This document shows positions 32,864-42,314 of a DNA stretch of 64,000 nucleotides, one piece after another. Numbering within the stretch: the first letter of the stretch is position 1; every line of letters begins with the position of its first letter. A program made the translations under genes and the position numbers. The DNA comes from an uncultured Clostridia bacterium (GTDB lineage: Bacteria > Bacillota > Clostridia > Oscillospirales > Oscillospiraceae). Location of the stretch: NCBI GenBank assembly GCA_945864305.1, contig CAMBAJ010000001.1, forward strand, positions 22,961 to 86,960, written 5' to 3'. The notes under the pieces are model-generated. The model did no database searches. It saw nothing but the letters and a program-made list of their open reading frames with translations, and had not been told where the DNA came from.

Positions 32864-33645
32864 AACAGGCTGTGGTCTGTGTCAGCTTTGGCACCAGCGT
32901 GCCCGCCGGCCGGGAGAATATCACGGCGGTGGAAAATGTGCTGCGGCATTCGGCACAGGACAGAATATTCATCAGCGCCTTTACCAGCGGCGTCATCCGG
33001 CGTATCCTGAAGGAGCGGGGCGAGACGGTGTACAGCGTGGCGGAGGCGCTGGAGGAGCTGTGGAAACAGGGCGTTACGGAAGTTCTGGTGCAGCCCACCC
33101 ACATTTTGTGTGGACATGAGTATGACAAACTGAAGCGTGAGGCAGAGCCCTGGCGGGACAAGTTCGATGCCCTGCGCATCGGGCGGCCGCTTCTGACGGA
33201 TACAGGCGACTTACAGACGCTTGCGGCGGTACTGTCCGCGGCTTACCCTCATCAAGCTGGCGAAACTCTGGTGCTGTTCGGCCACGGAACGGACCATGCG
33301 GCCAATCTGGTATACCCCGCTTTGCAGACGGCGTTTTACCTGGCGGGACGGCCGGATGTGCTGGTGGGGACCGTGGAGGGCTGGCCCGCCTTTGAGGACG
33401 TGCTGGCGCAGCTGAAAGCCCAGGATAGGAAAAGCGTACATCTGGTGCCGCTGATGCTGGTGGCCGGAGACCATGCCTTGCATGACATGGCGGGCGACAC
33501 CCCGGACAGTTGGAAATCCAGACTGGAGGCGGAGGGCTTCACCGTCCGCAGTACCCTCCGGGGACTGGGCGTGATGCCGGCGGTCCAGGATATGTACCGG
33601 ACCCATCTGGAGGAGGACCTGCGGGGAGACGGCCATGGCACTTGA
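32860..33645 (+). CDS. cbiK: Sirohydrochlorin cobaltochelatase CbiK
   Basis: 261-residue class II anaerobic cobaltochelatase inserting Co2+ into sirohydrochlorin. AVVCVSFGTSVPAGRENIT is the family start; likely metal ligands are the His residues in VQPTHILCGHEYDKL and FGHGTDHAANLVYPALQ, with HLVPLMLVAGDHALHDMAGD near the end. No signal peptide is seen, so it is cytoplasmic. Presence marks the early-cobalt, anaerobic route. Confidence 0.95.
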   Translation: MKQAVVCVSFGTSVPAGRENITAVENVLRHSAQDRIFISAFTSGVIRRILKERGETVYSVAEALEELWKQGVTEVLVQPTHILCGHEYDKLKREAEPWRDKFDALRIGRPLLTDTGDLQTLAAVLSAAYPHQAGETLVLFGHGTDHAANLVYPALQTAFYLAGRPDVLVGTVEGWPAFEDVLAQLKAQDRKSVHLVPLMLVAGDHALHDMAGDTPDSWKSRLEAEGFTVRSTLRGLGVMPAVQDMYRTHLEEDLRGDGHGT

Positions 33646-34771
33646 GTACTACATCCGAAGCGGGCAGAAAAAGCTGCGTTGCGGCTATACCACCGGCACC
33701 TGCGCGGCGCTGGCGTCGGCGGGCGCCGCCCGGCTGCTGCTGACCGGCACGCTGCCGGAAACGCTGCGGTTGGACACGCCGAAGGGCGTCACCGTGGAGG
33801 TGGAGCCGGCGGAATGGGCGGTGGAGGACGGCAAGGCCCGGTGCGCCGTGCAGAAGGACGGCGGCGACGACGCCGACATCACCACAGGCCATCTCATCGC
33901 GGCTGAGGTCACCCGGACCCCGGATGGCATTTCCATTGACGGCGGCAAGGGCGTGGGCCGGGTGACGAAGCCGGGGCTGGATCAGCCCGTGGGCGCGGCG
34001 GCCATCAACCATGTGCCCCGCCAGATGATCACCGCCGCCGTGCAGGCGGTATGCGAAGATGTGGGATACGAGGGGGGACTCTCCGTCGTAATCTCCGTCC
34101 CGGATGGTGAGGAGCTGGCCCGACGGACCTTCAACCCGTCGTTGGGCATCGAGGGCGGCATTTCCATCCTCGGCACCTCGGGTATCGTGGAGCCCATGAG
34201 CATCCAGGCCATTGTGGATACCATCGGGGTGGAAATCCACCAGGCGGCGGTGTCCGGCGCCCGGGACCTGCTGCTGACTCCGGGCAATTACGGCTTGGAC
34301 TTTTTGAAAGAGACGGCGCTGCTGCCGGAGAAAATTCCCTGCGTCAAGTTCTCCAACTTCGTGGGGGAGGCGCTGGACATCGCGGTGTCGGAGGGTTTTC
34401 AGACCGCGCTGCTGGTAGGCCACATCGGCAAGCTGGTGAAGCTGGCGGGTGGCGTGATGAACACCCACTCCAAATGGGCGGACTGCCGCATGGAGCTGTT
34501 CTGCGCCCATGCCGCCGTCTGCGGCGGGACAACGGCTCTCTGCCGCGATTTGATGGAGGCGGCCACTACAGATGCCTGCATTGCCCTACTGGATGAGGCG
34601 GGCCTGCGGGAACGGGTGCTGGAGAGCCTGCTGGCGGCCATTCAGAAGCATCTGAACCACCGGGCGGGGGACAACATGCAGGTGGGTGCGGTCATTTTTT
34701 CCAATGAATACGGTTTGCTGGGACAGACAGAAACCGCGAAAAAAATCATAGAACAGTGGAGAAGAATATGA
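33635..34771 (+). CDS. cbiD: Cobalt-precorrin-5B C1-methyltransferase CbiD
   Basis: 378-residue CbiD, which methylates C1 with S-adenosylmethionine. Start RSGQKKLRCGYTTGTCAALASAGAARLLL is diagnostic; MGN-type segments GTSGIVEPMSIQAIVDTI and HIGKLVKLAGGVMNTHSKWADCRMELF are present. It overlaps cbiK by 11 bp. Confidence 0.95.
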   Translation: MALEYYIRSGQKKLRCGYTTGTCAALASAGAARLLLTGTLPETLRLDTPKGVTVEVEPAEWAVEDGKARCAVQKDGGDDADITTGHLIAAEVTRTPDGISIDGGKGVGRVTKPGLDQPVGAAAINHVPRQMITAAVQAVCEDVGYEGGLSVVISVPDGEELARRTFNPSLGIEGGISILGTSGIVEPMSIQAIVDTIGVEIHQAAVSGARDLLLTPGNYGLDFLKETALLPEKIPCVKFSNFVGEALDIAVSEGFQTALLVGHIGKLVKLAGGVMNTHSKWADCRMELFCAHAAVCGGTTALCRDLMEAATTDACIALLDEAGLRERVLESLLAAIQKHLNHRAGDNMQVGAVIFSNEYGLLGQTETAKKIIEQWRRI

Positions 34772-35460
34772 AAAAAGGTGTTTTTTATGGCGTAGGTGTC
34801 GGCCCGGGCGACCCGGAGCTGATGACGCTGAAAGCGGTGCGGGTGCTGGAGCGCTGCCCAGTCATTGCGGCGCCCAGGACGAAAAGCGGCGAGATGCTGG
34901 CACTGGATATTGCCTCCGCCGCCGTGGACCTGGGAGAGAAGGCCGTCGTGCCCCTGTATTTCAGCATGGAGCGGGAGAAAGCGGTGCAGCACGCGGCCCA
35001 TCTGGCGGCAGCGGAAGCGGTGCGGGCCCATCTGGACGAGGGCCGGGATGTGGCGATGCTGAATCTGGGGGATGTGTCCATTTACGCCACCTATTCCTAC
35101 CTGATGGAGATTTTAAAGGACCAGGGCTATGAGACGGTGATGGTGCCCGGCGTTCCCAGCTTCTGCGCGGTGGCGGCCCGGCTGGGCGTCAGCCTGACGG
35201 AGATGAACGGCCCGCTGCATATCGCCCCCGGCAGCATGGCGCTGGACGAGGTGCTGGACCAGCCCGGAACGAAGGTGCTGATGAAGTCCGGCCGGCAGAT
35301 GCCCGCCGTCCTGGACGCTCTGGCGGCCCGGGACGCGCTGGGAAAGAGCATGTTGGTCCAGAACTGCGGCCTGCCGGAGGAGACGGTGTACGCGGACCTC
35401 TCCCAGAGCCGGCCGGAGGGCAAGCGCGGATACTTTTCCACAGTGATCGTAAAGGAGTGA
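34768..35460 (+). CDS. cbiL: Cobalt-factor-II / precorrin-2 C20-methyltransferase
   Basis: 230-residue tetrapyrrole methylase. The N-terminal GVGVGPGDPELMTLKAVRVLERCPVIAAP and the LNLGDVSIYATYSYL SAM-binding loop mark CbiL/CobI. ATG 34768 overlaps the cbiD stop; GTG 34756 would overlap further without a better site. Confidence 0.94.
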   Translation: MKKGVFYGVGVGPGDPELMTLKAVRVLERCPVIAAPRTKSGEMLALDIASAAVDLGEKAVVPLYFSMEREKAVQHAAHLAAAEAVRAHLDEGRDVAMLNLGDVSIYATYSYLMEILKDQGYETVMVPGVPSFCAVAARLGVSLTEMNGPLHIAPGSMALDEVLDQPGTKVLMKSGRQMPAVLDALAARDALGKSMLVQNCGLPEETVYADLSQSRPEGKRGYFSTVIVKE

Positions 35461-35466
35461 GCCACG

Positions 35467-36222
35467 ATGGTACATTTTGTCGGTGCGGGGCCGGGAGCGC
35501 CCGACCTCATCACCCTGCGGGGCGCGGAGCTGCTGAAGCAGGCGGACGTCATCATCTACGCCGGGAGCCTTGTGAACCCGGCGCTGCTGGACATGGCCCG
35601 AGAGGACTGCGAGATCCATAACAGCGCGAAAATGACGCTGGAGCAGGTCATCGACGTGATGAAGCAGGCGGAAGCGGCGGGCAAAACCACGGTGCGGCTG
35701 CACACCGGCGACCCCTGTGTCTACGGAGCCATCCGGGAGCAGATGGACGCCCTGGACGAGCTGGGCATTTCCTATGACGACGTGCCGGGCGTCTCCAGCT
35801 TCTGCGGCGCGGCGGCGGCCCTGCGGGCGGAATACACGCTGCCCGGCGTCAGCCAGAGCGTCATCATCACCCGGCTGGCGGGCCGTACCCCGGTGCCGGA
35901 TGCGGAGAGTTTATCGTCTATGGCAAGCCACGGCGCGTCCATGGCAGTGTTCCTCTCCAGCGGGATGCTGGGCCGGGTTCAGGAGGAACTGCTGAAGGGT
36001 GCCTATACGGAGGACACCCCGGCGGCGCTGGTATACAAGGCTACCTGGCCGGAGGAGAAAACCGTGCGCTGCACGGTAGGGACCCTGGCCCAGGCGGGAG
36101 AGGCCCACGGCATCAGCAAAACGGCGCTGGTGCTGGTGGGGAATTTCCTGGACAGCCCCTATGAAAAGAGTAAGCTGTACGACCCGACGTTTACGACGGA
36201 ATTCCGGGAGGCCAGCCGGTGA
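35467..36222 (+). CDS. cbiF: Cobalt-precorrin-4 C11-methyltransferase CbiF
   Basis: 251-residue tetrapyrrole methylase. HFVGAGPGAPDLITLRGAELLKQADVIIYAGSLVNP and RLHTGDPCVYGAIREQ, then PGVSSFCGAAAALRAEYTLPGVSQSVIITR are typical of CbiF/CobM. It starts 6 bp after cbiL. Confidence 0.95.
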   Translation: MVHFVGAGPGAPDLITLRGAELLKQADVIIYAGSLVNPALLDMAREDCEIHNSAKMTLEQVIDVMKQAEAAGKTTVRLHTGDPCVYGAIREQMDALDELGISYDDVPGVSSFCGAAAALRAEYTLPGVSQSVIITRLAGRTPVPDAESLSSMASHGASMAVFLSSGMLGRVQEELLKGAYTEDTPAALVYKATWPEEKTVRCTVGTLAQAGEAHGISKTALVLVGNFLDSPYEKSKLYDPTFTTEFREASR

Positions 36223-37226
36223 GCGCCCGGCGGATCGCCTACCTGTCCTTCACGGAGCGGGGAGCCGCCTTAGCGGAGCAGCTGCGGGCCGCCTTGGGCG
36301 GCACGGCATCGTGCACCCGGCGGATAGAGGGCTTTTCCCTGCCCCAATGGACGGCTGAAGCCTTTGGCGCTTTTGACGCACTGGTGTTTGTGGGCGCGGT
36401 GGGCATCGCGGTCCGGGCGGTGGCGCCGTTTCTGAAAAGCAAGGCCCGGGACCCGGCGGTGGTGGCGGTGGATGAATGCGGCCGCTTCGCCGTTCCGGTA
36501 GTCTCCGGCCATCTGGGCGGCGCCAACGACCTTGCAAGAGAAATTGCCGCCATTTGCGGCGCGGTGGCCGTCATTACCACCGCCACCGATGCCAACGGAC
36601 TGTTCGCCGTGGACGAGTGGGCGAAGCACCAGAACTGCGCGGTGACGGACCCCCACGGCATCAAGGCGGTCTCCGCCAGGATTTTGGCGGGTGAGACCGT
36701 CCGTGTCCGCTCGGAGTGGCCGGTGGAGGGCGAGTGCCCGGTGGGCGTGGCCCTGACGGACGGCCCGGACTGGGATGTCTGGGTGGATGTCCGCCGCCAT
36801 GAGGGTGGACTGTGCCTGACACCCAGGGCATTGGTGCTGGGCGTGGGGTGCCGCAGGGGTACGCCCCGGGAGGCGCTGGAGACAGCGTTTCGGGAATTGT
36901 ACACGGAACAAAACCTCTGGCTGGAGGCGGTGTGCGGTGCGGCCACCATTGACCTCAAGGCGGAAGAGGCCGGACTGCTGGACTTCTGCGCCGCCCACGG
37001 CTGGCCGCTGACCTGCTATTCCGCGGAAGAACTGCGCCGGGCGGAGGGAACGTTTACGCCCTCGGCCTTTGTGGAGCAGACAACAGGCGTGGACAATGTC
37101 TGCGAGCGGAGCGCGGTGCTGGCAGGCGGAGGAGCGCTGCTGACGGGAAAACACGCCGGAAACGGAGTCACCATGGCGCTGGCCTGGCGGCCGTTCCGGC
37201 TGGATTGGAGATGGAAGAATGGGTAA
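36219..37226 (+). CDS. cbiG: Cobalt-precorrin-5A hydrolase CbiG
   Basis: 335-residue enzyme that opens the delta-lactone with loss of acetaldehyde in the anaerobic route. The central segment VFVGAVGIAVRAVAPFLKSKARDPAVVAVDE and SGHLGGANDLAREIA are signatures; the C-terminal domain starts VLGVGCRRGTPREALETAF. GTG start overlaps the cbiF stop (GTGA). Confidence 0.94.
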   Translation: MSARRIAYLSFTERGAALAEQLRAALGGTASCTRRIEGFSLPQWTAEAFGAFDALVFVGAVGIAVRAVAPFLKSKARDPAVVAVDECGRFAVPVVSGHLGGANDLAREIAAICGAVAVITTATDANGLFAVDEWAKHQNCAVTDPHGIKAVSARILAGETVRVRSEWPVEGECPVGVALTDGPDWDVWVDVRRHEGGLCLTPRALVLGVGCRRGTPREALETAFRELYTEQNLWLEAVCGAATIDLKAEEAGLLDFCAAHGWPLTCYSAEELRRAEGTFTPSAFVEQTTGVDNVCERSAVLAGGGALLTGKHAGNGVTMALAWRPFRLDWRWKNG

Positions 37227-37959
37227 AGTCTATGTGGTGGGGCTGGGCCCCGGCGGGGAGCAGTACCTGACGGCGGAGGCCCGGGCGGCCCTGGACGCGG
37301 CGGAGGTGCTCTGCGGCTATACGGTGTATGTGGACCTGGTGGCGCCGCTGTACCCGGGCAAGGAAGTCTACACAACGCCGATGAAGAAGGAAATCGACCG
37401 CTGCCGCTGGGCGCTGGAGACAGCCAATGATGGCCGGACGGTGGCTATGGTCTGCAGCGGTGACGCCGGAGTCTACGGCATGGCCGGCCCGGTGCTGGAG
37501 CTGGCGGCGGATTATCCTGCAGTAGATGTGGAAGTGGTGCCCGGCGTCACGGCGGCCCTCTCCGGCGGAGCGGTGCTGGGGGCCCCTCTGGGACACGATT
37601 TCTGTGTCATCTCTCTGTCGGACCTGCTGACCCCCTGGGAGGTCATCGAAAAACGGCTCACTTGCGCGGCGGAGGGCGATTTTGCCGTTTGCCTGTATAA
37701 CCCCAGCTCCAAAAAGCGGAAGGACTATCTGCAGCGGGCCTGTGAAATCCTGCTGCGCAGCCGGAGCGGGGACACGGTCTGCGGCTGGGTGCGGAACATC
37801 GGCCGGGAGGGCCAGGAGCATCGGATTCTCACCCTGGAGCAGCTGCAAAACGCGGAAGTGGATATGTTTACAACGGTGTTTATCGGCTCCTCCCGCACCC
37901 GCTGTGTGGAGGGGCGGATGGTAACGCCCAGAGGCTACGAAAAGAAATGCGAATTGTAA
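37219..37959 (+). CDS. cbiH: Precorrin-3B / cobalt-factor III C17-methyltransferase CbiH
   Basis: 246-residue tetrapyrrole methylase performing C17 methylation with ring contraction. KVYVVGLGPGGEQYLTAEARAAL, CSGDAGVYGMAGPVLE and DFAVCLYNPSSKKRKDYL identify CbiH/CobJ. It lacks the C-terminal extra domain found in some CbiH60 proteins. Overlaps cbiG by 8 bp. Confidence 0.95.
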   Translation: MGKVYVVGLGPGGEQYLTAEARAALDAAEVLCGYTVYVDLVAPLYPGKEVYTTPMKKEIDRCRWALETANDGRTVAMVCSGDAGVYGMAGPVLELAADYPAVDVEVVPGVTAALSGGAVLGAPLGHDFCVISLSDLLTPWEVIEKRLTCAAEGDFAVCLYNPSSKKRKDYLQRACEILLRSRSGDTVCGWVRNIGREGQEHRILTLEQLQNAEVDMFTTVFIGSSRTRCVEGRMVTPRGYEKKCEL

Positions 37960-38687
37960 TTTTCAGCGGGACTACCGAGGGCCGCCTGCTCTCCCACCTG
38001 CTGGCGGAGAAAGGGGCCGCAGTGACGGTCTGCGTAGCCACGGAATACGGCTGCGAGGAGCAGGGAGAAGCCCCCGGCGTCACCGTCCTGACGGGACGGA
38101 AAACCGTGGAGGAGATGGCGGAGCTGCTGCAGGGCAGCGATTTGTGCGTGGACGCCACCCATCCCTACGCCGTAGAGGTGACGAAGAGCGTCCGGCGGGC
38201 CTGCAGCGAGGCGGGAGTCCCGTACCGCCGGTTGCTCCGGGACCGGAGCGCGGACACGGACGCCCTCGTGGTGGACAGCGCGGAAGCGGCGGCGGAGCTG
38301 CTGGCGGACCGGGAGGGGAATATCCTCCTGGCTACCGGCATGAAGGAACTGCCTGCGTTTGCGGGTATTTCCCCTGCCAGACTGTATCCCAGAGTGCTGC
38401 CCACCGGGGACAGCATTGCGGCCTGCGAGCGGGCGGGTATCCCCCGCCGCAATGTCATTGCCATGCAGGGGCCGTTTTCCAGAGAACTGAACGAGGCGCT
38501 GATCCGTCAGTTCCATATTGTGTATCTGGTGACCAAGGACGGCGGAAAGGCCGGAGGCTTTCAGGAGAAAGTCCAGGCGGCTGAGAACACCGGCATTGAG
38601 CTGGTGCTCATCCGCCGCCCGGAGGAGACGGGCGAATCCTTTGATGAGGTAGTCAAAAGCTGCGAGGAGATGATGAAATGCTTGTAA
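37947..38687 (+). CDS. cbiJ: Cobalt-precorrin-6A reductase CbiJ
   Basis: 246-residue NAD(P)H-dependent reductase of the macrocycle. RIVIFSGTTEGRLLSHLLAEKG, VDATHPYAVEVTKSVRRAC and VTKDGGKAGGFQEKVQAAENTGIELVLIRRP are family hallmarks. Overlaps cbiH by 13 bp and cbiET by 10 bp. Confidence 0.95.
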   Translation: MRIVIFSGTTEGRLLSHLLAEKGAAVTVCVATEYGCEEQGEAPGVTVLTGRKTVEEMAELLQGSDLCVDATHPYAVEVTKSVRRACSEAGVPYRRLLRDRSADTDALVVDSAEAAAELLADREGNILLATGMKELPAFAGISPARLYPRVLPTGDSIAACERAGIPRRNVIAMQGPFSRELNEALIRQFHIVYLVTKDGGKAGGFQEKVQAAENTGIELVLIRRPEETGESFDEVVKSCEEMMKCL

Positions 38688-39892
38688 CACTGGTGGGCCT
38701 GGGCTGCGGAACCGCCGCCACCATGACGGCGGAGGGCCTGGAGGCCTTGCGGCGGGCGGACTGCCTGCTGGGCGCTGGACGTCTGCTGGCGGCAGTGCCG
38801 GAAAACGGCGCAGCAAAACGGGTGGAGGCCACCCGTCCCCGGCAGCTTCTGGACGCACTGCTGGAAAGCGGAGCGGAGCGGCCCTGCGTGGTGTACAGCG
38901 GCGACACGGGCTTTTATTCCGGTACCCGGGGGCTGCTGGCCCTGCTGGCGGAGGCGGGCATCGAGAGCCGGGTGCTGCCCGGCATCTCCAGCGTGCAGCT
39001 CCTGGCGGCCCGGCTGGGCCGTCCCTGGCAGGCGTGGAAGCTGTGTTCCGCCCACGGAACAGACTGTGACCCGGTGACGGCGGTGATGGAGGGCCAGCCT
39101 GCCTTTTTCCTCACCGGCGGGGCCCTGGGGCCCGCGGACCTGTGCCGCCGGCTGGCGGAGGCGGGCCTGGGCAGCCTGGAAGTGACCGTGGGGGAAAATC
39201 TCTCCTACGAGACCGAACATATTTTGCGCGGTACGGCGGCAGAGTTCGCCGGGCGGAGCTTTGCGCCGCTGTCCGTGCTGCTGGCGGAGGCGGCACCGCG
39301 CCCCTTCCCGCTCCGGACCGCCGGATTTCCTGACGAGGCCTTTCTGCGGGGCAAGGTGCCCATGACGAAGCAGGAGGTCCGTGCCGCCATACTGGGCAAG
39401 CTGGCCGTCCGGCCGGAGGATACGGTGTGGGACGTGGGCGCGGGGACCGGCAGCGTCAGCGTGGAACTTGCCCGGGCGGCCTGCCGTGGACGGGTGTTTG
39501 CCGTGGAATGCCAGGAGGAGGCCTGTGACCTCATCCGCCGGAACCGGGAGCGGTTCGGTGCCTGGAACCTGACGCTCATTCAGGGCAAGGCCCCGGAGGC
39601 ATTGGAGAACCTCCCCGCGCCGGATGCGGTGTTCATCGGTGGGACAAAGGGAACGCTGGAGCCGGTGCTGGACGTGGTGCTGCGGAAAAACCCCAACGCC
39701 CGTATCTGCGTCTCCGCCATCGCGCTGGAGACGCTGTCCGCCGCCGTATCTGCCCTGACGGCCCGCGGCCTGACGGCGGAGGTGGCGCAAATCGGCGTCA
39801 GCAGGACGAAGGCAGCGGGGAAGCTGCACCTGCTGATGGCCAACAACCCGGTGTTTCTGATTTCCGCAGGACCTTCGGAGGCGGCACTATGA
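38678..39892 (+). CDS. cbiET: Precorrin-6Y C5,15-methyltransferase, CbiE-CbiT fusion
   Basis: 404-residue fusion (CobL-type). Residues 1-200 are CbiE (LVTLVGLGCGTAATMTAEGLEALRRADCLLGAGRLL). Residues ~215-404 are CbiT, a class I methyltransferase with decarboxylase activity (VWDVGAGTGSVSVELARAA, VECQEEACDLIRRNRERFG, PDAVFIGGTKG). In many clostridia the two are separate genes. Confidence 0.95.
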   Translation: MLVTLVGLGCGTAATMTAEGLEALRRADCLLGAGRLLAAVPENGAAKRVEATRPRQLLDALLESGAERPCVVYSGDTGFYSGTRGLLALLAEAGIESRVLPGISSVQLLAARLGRPWQAWKLCSAHGTDCDPVTAVMEGQPAFFLTGGALGPADLCRRLAEAGLGSLEVTVGENLSYETEHILRGTAAEFAGRSFAPLSVLLAEAAPRPFPLRTAGFPDEAFLRGKVPMTKQEVRAAILGKLAVRPEDTVWDVGAGTGSVSVELARAACRGRVFAVECQEEACDLIRRNRERFGAWNLTLIQGKAPEALENLPAPDAVFIGGTKGTLEPVLDVVLRKNPNARICVSAIALETLSAAVSALTARGLTAEVAQIGVSRTKAAGKLHLLMANNPVFLISAGPSEAAL

Positions 39893-41247
39893 TTCGGCTG
39901 CTGATCGCTGCCCCGGCTTCCGGGAGCGGAAAAACTTCCGTGACCTGCGCTCTGCTGACGGCGCTGCAAAAAAGAGGGCTGGACCCCTGCGCCTTCAAGT
40001 GCGGGCCGGATTACATCGACCCCATGTTCCACCGCAGTGTCCTGGGCGTGGAGAGCCATAATCTGGACCTCTTCCTCGCGGAGGAGACGGCGGTGCGGCA
40101 AAACTTCCGCCGCTGGGCGGCGGGCCACGGCGCCGCTGTGTGCGAAGGGGTCATGGGATTTTACGACGGCCTGGGCGGTACCACGGACAGGGCCAGCGCC
40201 TGGCATGTGGCAAAAACGTTGGAACTGCCGGTGCTCCTGGTGGTGCGGCCCCGGGGAGCCAGTTTGACGCTGGCTGCCCAGATTCGGGGCCTGCTGGACT
40301 TTCGGAAGGGCAGCGGCGTCATGGGAATTCTCCTGAACGACTGCGCGCCGTCCCTTTGCCGTTCTTTGACGCCGATGCTGGAGCGGGAGACGGGCCTGCC
40401 GGTGCTGGGGTGCCTGCCGCATCTGGAGGAGGCGGCGTTTTCCAGCCGTCATCTGGGCCTGTATACCGCCGGGGAGATTCAAGACTTGACCCAGCGCATG
40501 GACCTGCTGGCCCAAAAACTGGAAGAGCATGCCGACCTGGATCGCCTGCTGGAGCTGTGTGGGGACGGTGCGGCCCCGTTTGCCGCAGAGCCGCGCGTGA
40601 AGGGATCGGACGGCGTTCCCATTGCGGTTGCCCGGGACGAGGCGTTTTGCTTCACCTATGCCGAGACGCTGGAGGCGCTGGAGGCCGCCGGGGGGAGCCT
40701 GCGCTTTTTCAGCCCGCTGCGGGACAGTGCCCTGCCGTCGGACGCCGCCGGATTGTATCTGCCGGGCGGCTATCCGGAATTGTATGCGGAAGCACTTTCC
40801 CGGAATGACGCTATGCGCCGGGTGGTGAGGCAGGCAGTGGAGAATGGCCTGCCCACCGTGGCGGAATGCGGCGGCTTCCTGTACTTGGGACAGTCGCTGG
40901 AGGATGAAAAGGGCCGCGCTTTTCCCATGGCGGGGGTCCTTCCCGGACAGGGTATCCGGACCCCGCGGCTGGTGCGCTTTGGCTATGGGGAGCTGACGGC
41001 ACGGGCGGACAACCTGCTGCTGCAGGCGGGGGAGACTCTGCCGGTCCATGAGTTCCACTACTGGGACTGCACCCAAAACGGCGAGGCCTTTCAAATGCGA
41101 AAGCCGCTGACGGGCCGAAGCTGGGAGTGCGGCTTTGCCTCGGACACGCTGTACGCCGCTTTTCCCCATCTTTATTTTGCCGGACGGCCGGAGCTGGCCG
41201 AGCGGTTTGTGGCCGCTGCCGGTGCTTACTGGGATAGGAGGATATGA
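39889..41247 (+). CDS. cbiA: Cobyrinic acid a,c-diamide synthase CbiA
   Basis: 452-residue ATP- and glutamine-dependent amidase. N-terminal dethiobiotin-synthetase-like P-loop (LLIAAPASGSGKTSVTCALLTAL), FKCGPDYIDPMFH, and a C-terminal class I glutamine amidotransferase domain with the nucleophile in VAECGGFLYLGQSL; YLPGGYPELYAEALS is typical. Start overlaps the preceding stop. Confidence 0.96.
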   Translation: MIRLLIAAPASGSGKTSVTCALLTALQKRGLDPCAFKCGPDYIDPMFHRSVLGVESHNLDLFLAEETAVRQNFRRWAAGHGAAVCEGVMGFYDGLGGTTDRASAWHVAKTLELPVLLVVRPRGASLTLAAQIRGLLDFRKGSGVMGILLNDCAPSLCRSLTPMLERETGLPVLGCLPHLEEAAFSSRHLGLYTAGEIQDLTQRMDLLAQKLEEHADLDRLLELCGDGAAPFAAEPRVKGSDGVPIAVARDEAFCFTYAETLEALEAAGGSLRFFSPLRDSALPSDAAGLYLPGGYPELYAEALSRNDAMRRVVRQAVENGLPTVAECGGFLYLGQSLEDEKGRAFPMAGVLPGQGIRTPRLVRFGYGELTARADNLLLQAGETLPVHEFHYWDCTQNGEAFQMRKPLTGRSWECGFASDTLYAAFPHLYFAGRPELAERFVAAAGAYWDRRI

Positions 41248-41249
41248 TT

Positions 41250-42314
41250 ATGCGAGACTTGCTGAATACGATTACCCCCCCGGATGAGGTCGCCCGGGCG
41301 GAAGCCAGACGCCGCTGGAATGATTGTGCCAAGCCTCTGGGCAGCCTCGGGCTGCTGGAGACGGCACTGGAAGACATTGCGGCACTGACCGGCAGCGCGG
41401 ATATTCGTCTGGACCGCCGGGCAGTGTTGGTGCTGTGCGCCGATAACGGCGTGGTGGCCCAGGGCGTCACCCAGTCGCCCAGTTCTGTCACAGGCTTGGT
41501 GGCCAAGCAGTTGGCGGCGAGGCGTACCTCTGTCTGCCGTATGGCCCAGGCGGCCCGCTGCCAAGTCGTGCCGGTGGATGTTGGAATTCTGGATTTCCAG
41601 GAGATGCCCGGGGTCCTCTCCCGCCGGATTGGCAATGGCACCGGAGACATCTCCCAGGGCCCCGCCATGACCCGCCGCCAGGCGGAACAGGCACTTCATA
41701 CGGGAATGGAACTGGTGCGGGAGCAGCAGGCCCTTGGCGTAGATTTGCTGGCTACCGGAGAGATGGGCATTGGCAACACCACCACATCCAGTGCCGTGGC
41801 CTGTGTTTTGTTGGGCCGCCCGGCGGAAGAGATGACGGGCCGGGGTGCCGGACTGTCCGACCAAGGGCTGCAAAAAAAGACGGCGGCCATTCGTCGGGCG
41901 CTGGAAGTAAACCGGCCGGACCCGTCAGATCCCTTGGACATACTGCAAAAGGTGGGCGGCTTCGACATTGCGGCCATGTGCGGCGTATTCCTGGGCGGTG
42001 CGCTGTATCGGGTGCCGGTGCTCATCGACGGGCTCATCAGCGCGGTGGCGGCTCTCTGCGCGCTGCGGCTATGTCCTGCGGCGGGCAAGGCCATGCTGGC
42101 AAGCCACGTCTCCGCCGAACCGGCGGGAGGGCTGGTGCTGGAGGCATTGGGAAAACAGCCCCTGATCACTGCGGGGATGCGCCTGGGCGAGGGCACCGGT
42201 GCGGTGGCGGCGATGCCGTTGCTGGACCTGGCCCTTGCGGTGTACCGGGAGAGCTACACCTTTGAGGAAGGCGGCATCGAGGCCTACCAACCCCAGGGAG
42301 GCGCACAATGCTAA
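41250..42314 (+). CDS. cobT: Nicotinate-nucleotide-dimethylbenzimidazole phosphoribosyltransferase
   Basis: 354-residue enzyme activating the lower-ligand base to its alpha-ribotide phosphate. Family signatures include AKPLGSLGLLE, CADNGVVAQGVTQSP, GIGNTTTSSAVACVLL and the C-terminal MRLGEGTGAVAAMPLLDLALAVY with the catalytic Glu. ATG 41250 is 8 bp from GGAGG; ATG 41244 is too close. Indicates nucleotide-loop assembly; a DMB synthase is not in the window. Confidence 0.95.
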   Translation: MRDLLNTITPPDEVARAEARRRWNDCAKPLGSLGLLETALEDIAALTGSADIRLDRRAVLVLCADNGVVAQGVTQSPSSVTGLVAKQLAARRTSVCRMAQAARCQVVPVDVGILDFQEMPGVLSRRIGNGTGDISQGPAMTRRQAEQALHTGMELVREQQALGVDLLATGEMGIGNTTTSSAVACVLLGRPAEEMTGRGAGLSDQGLQKKTAAIRRALEVNRPDPSDPLDILQKVGGFDIAAMCGVFLGGALYRVPVLIDGLISAVAALCALRLCPAAGKAMLASHVSAEPAGGLVLEALGKQPLITAGMRLGEGTGAVAAMPLLDLALAVYRESYTFEEGGIEAYQPQGGAQC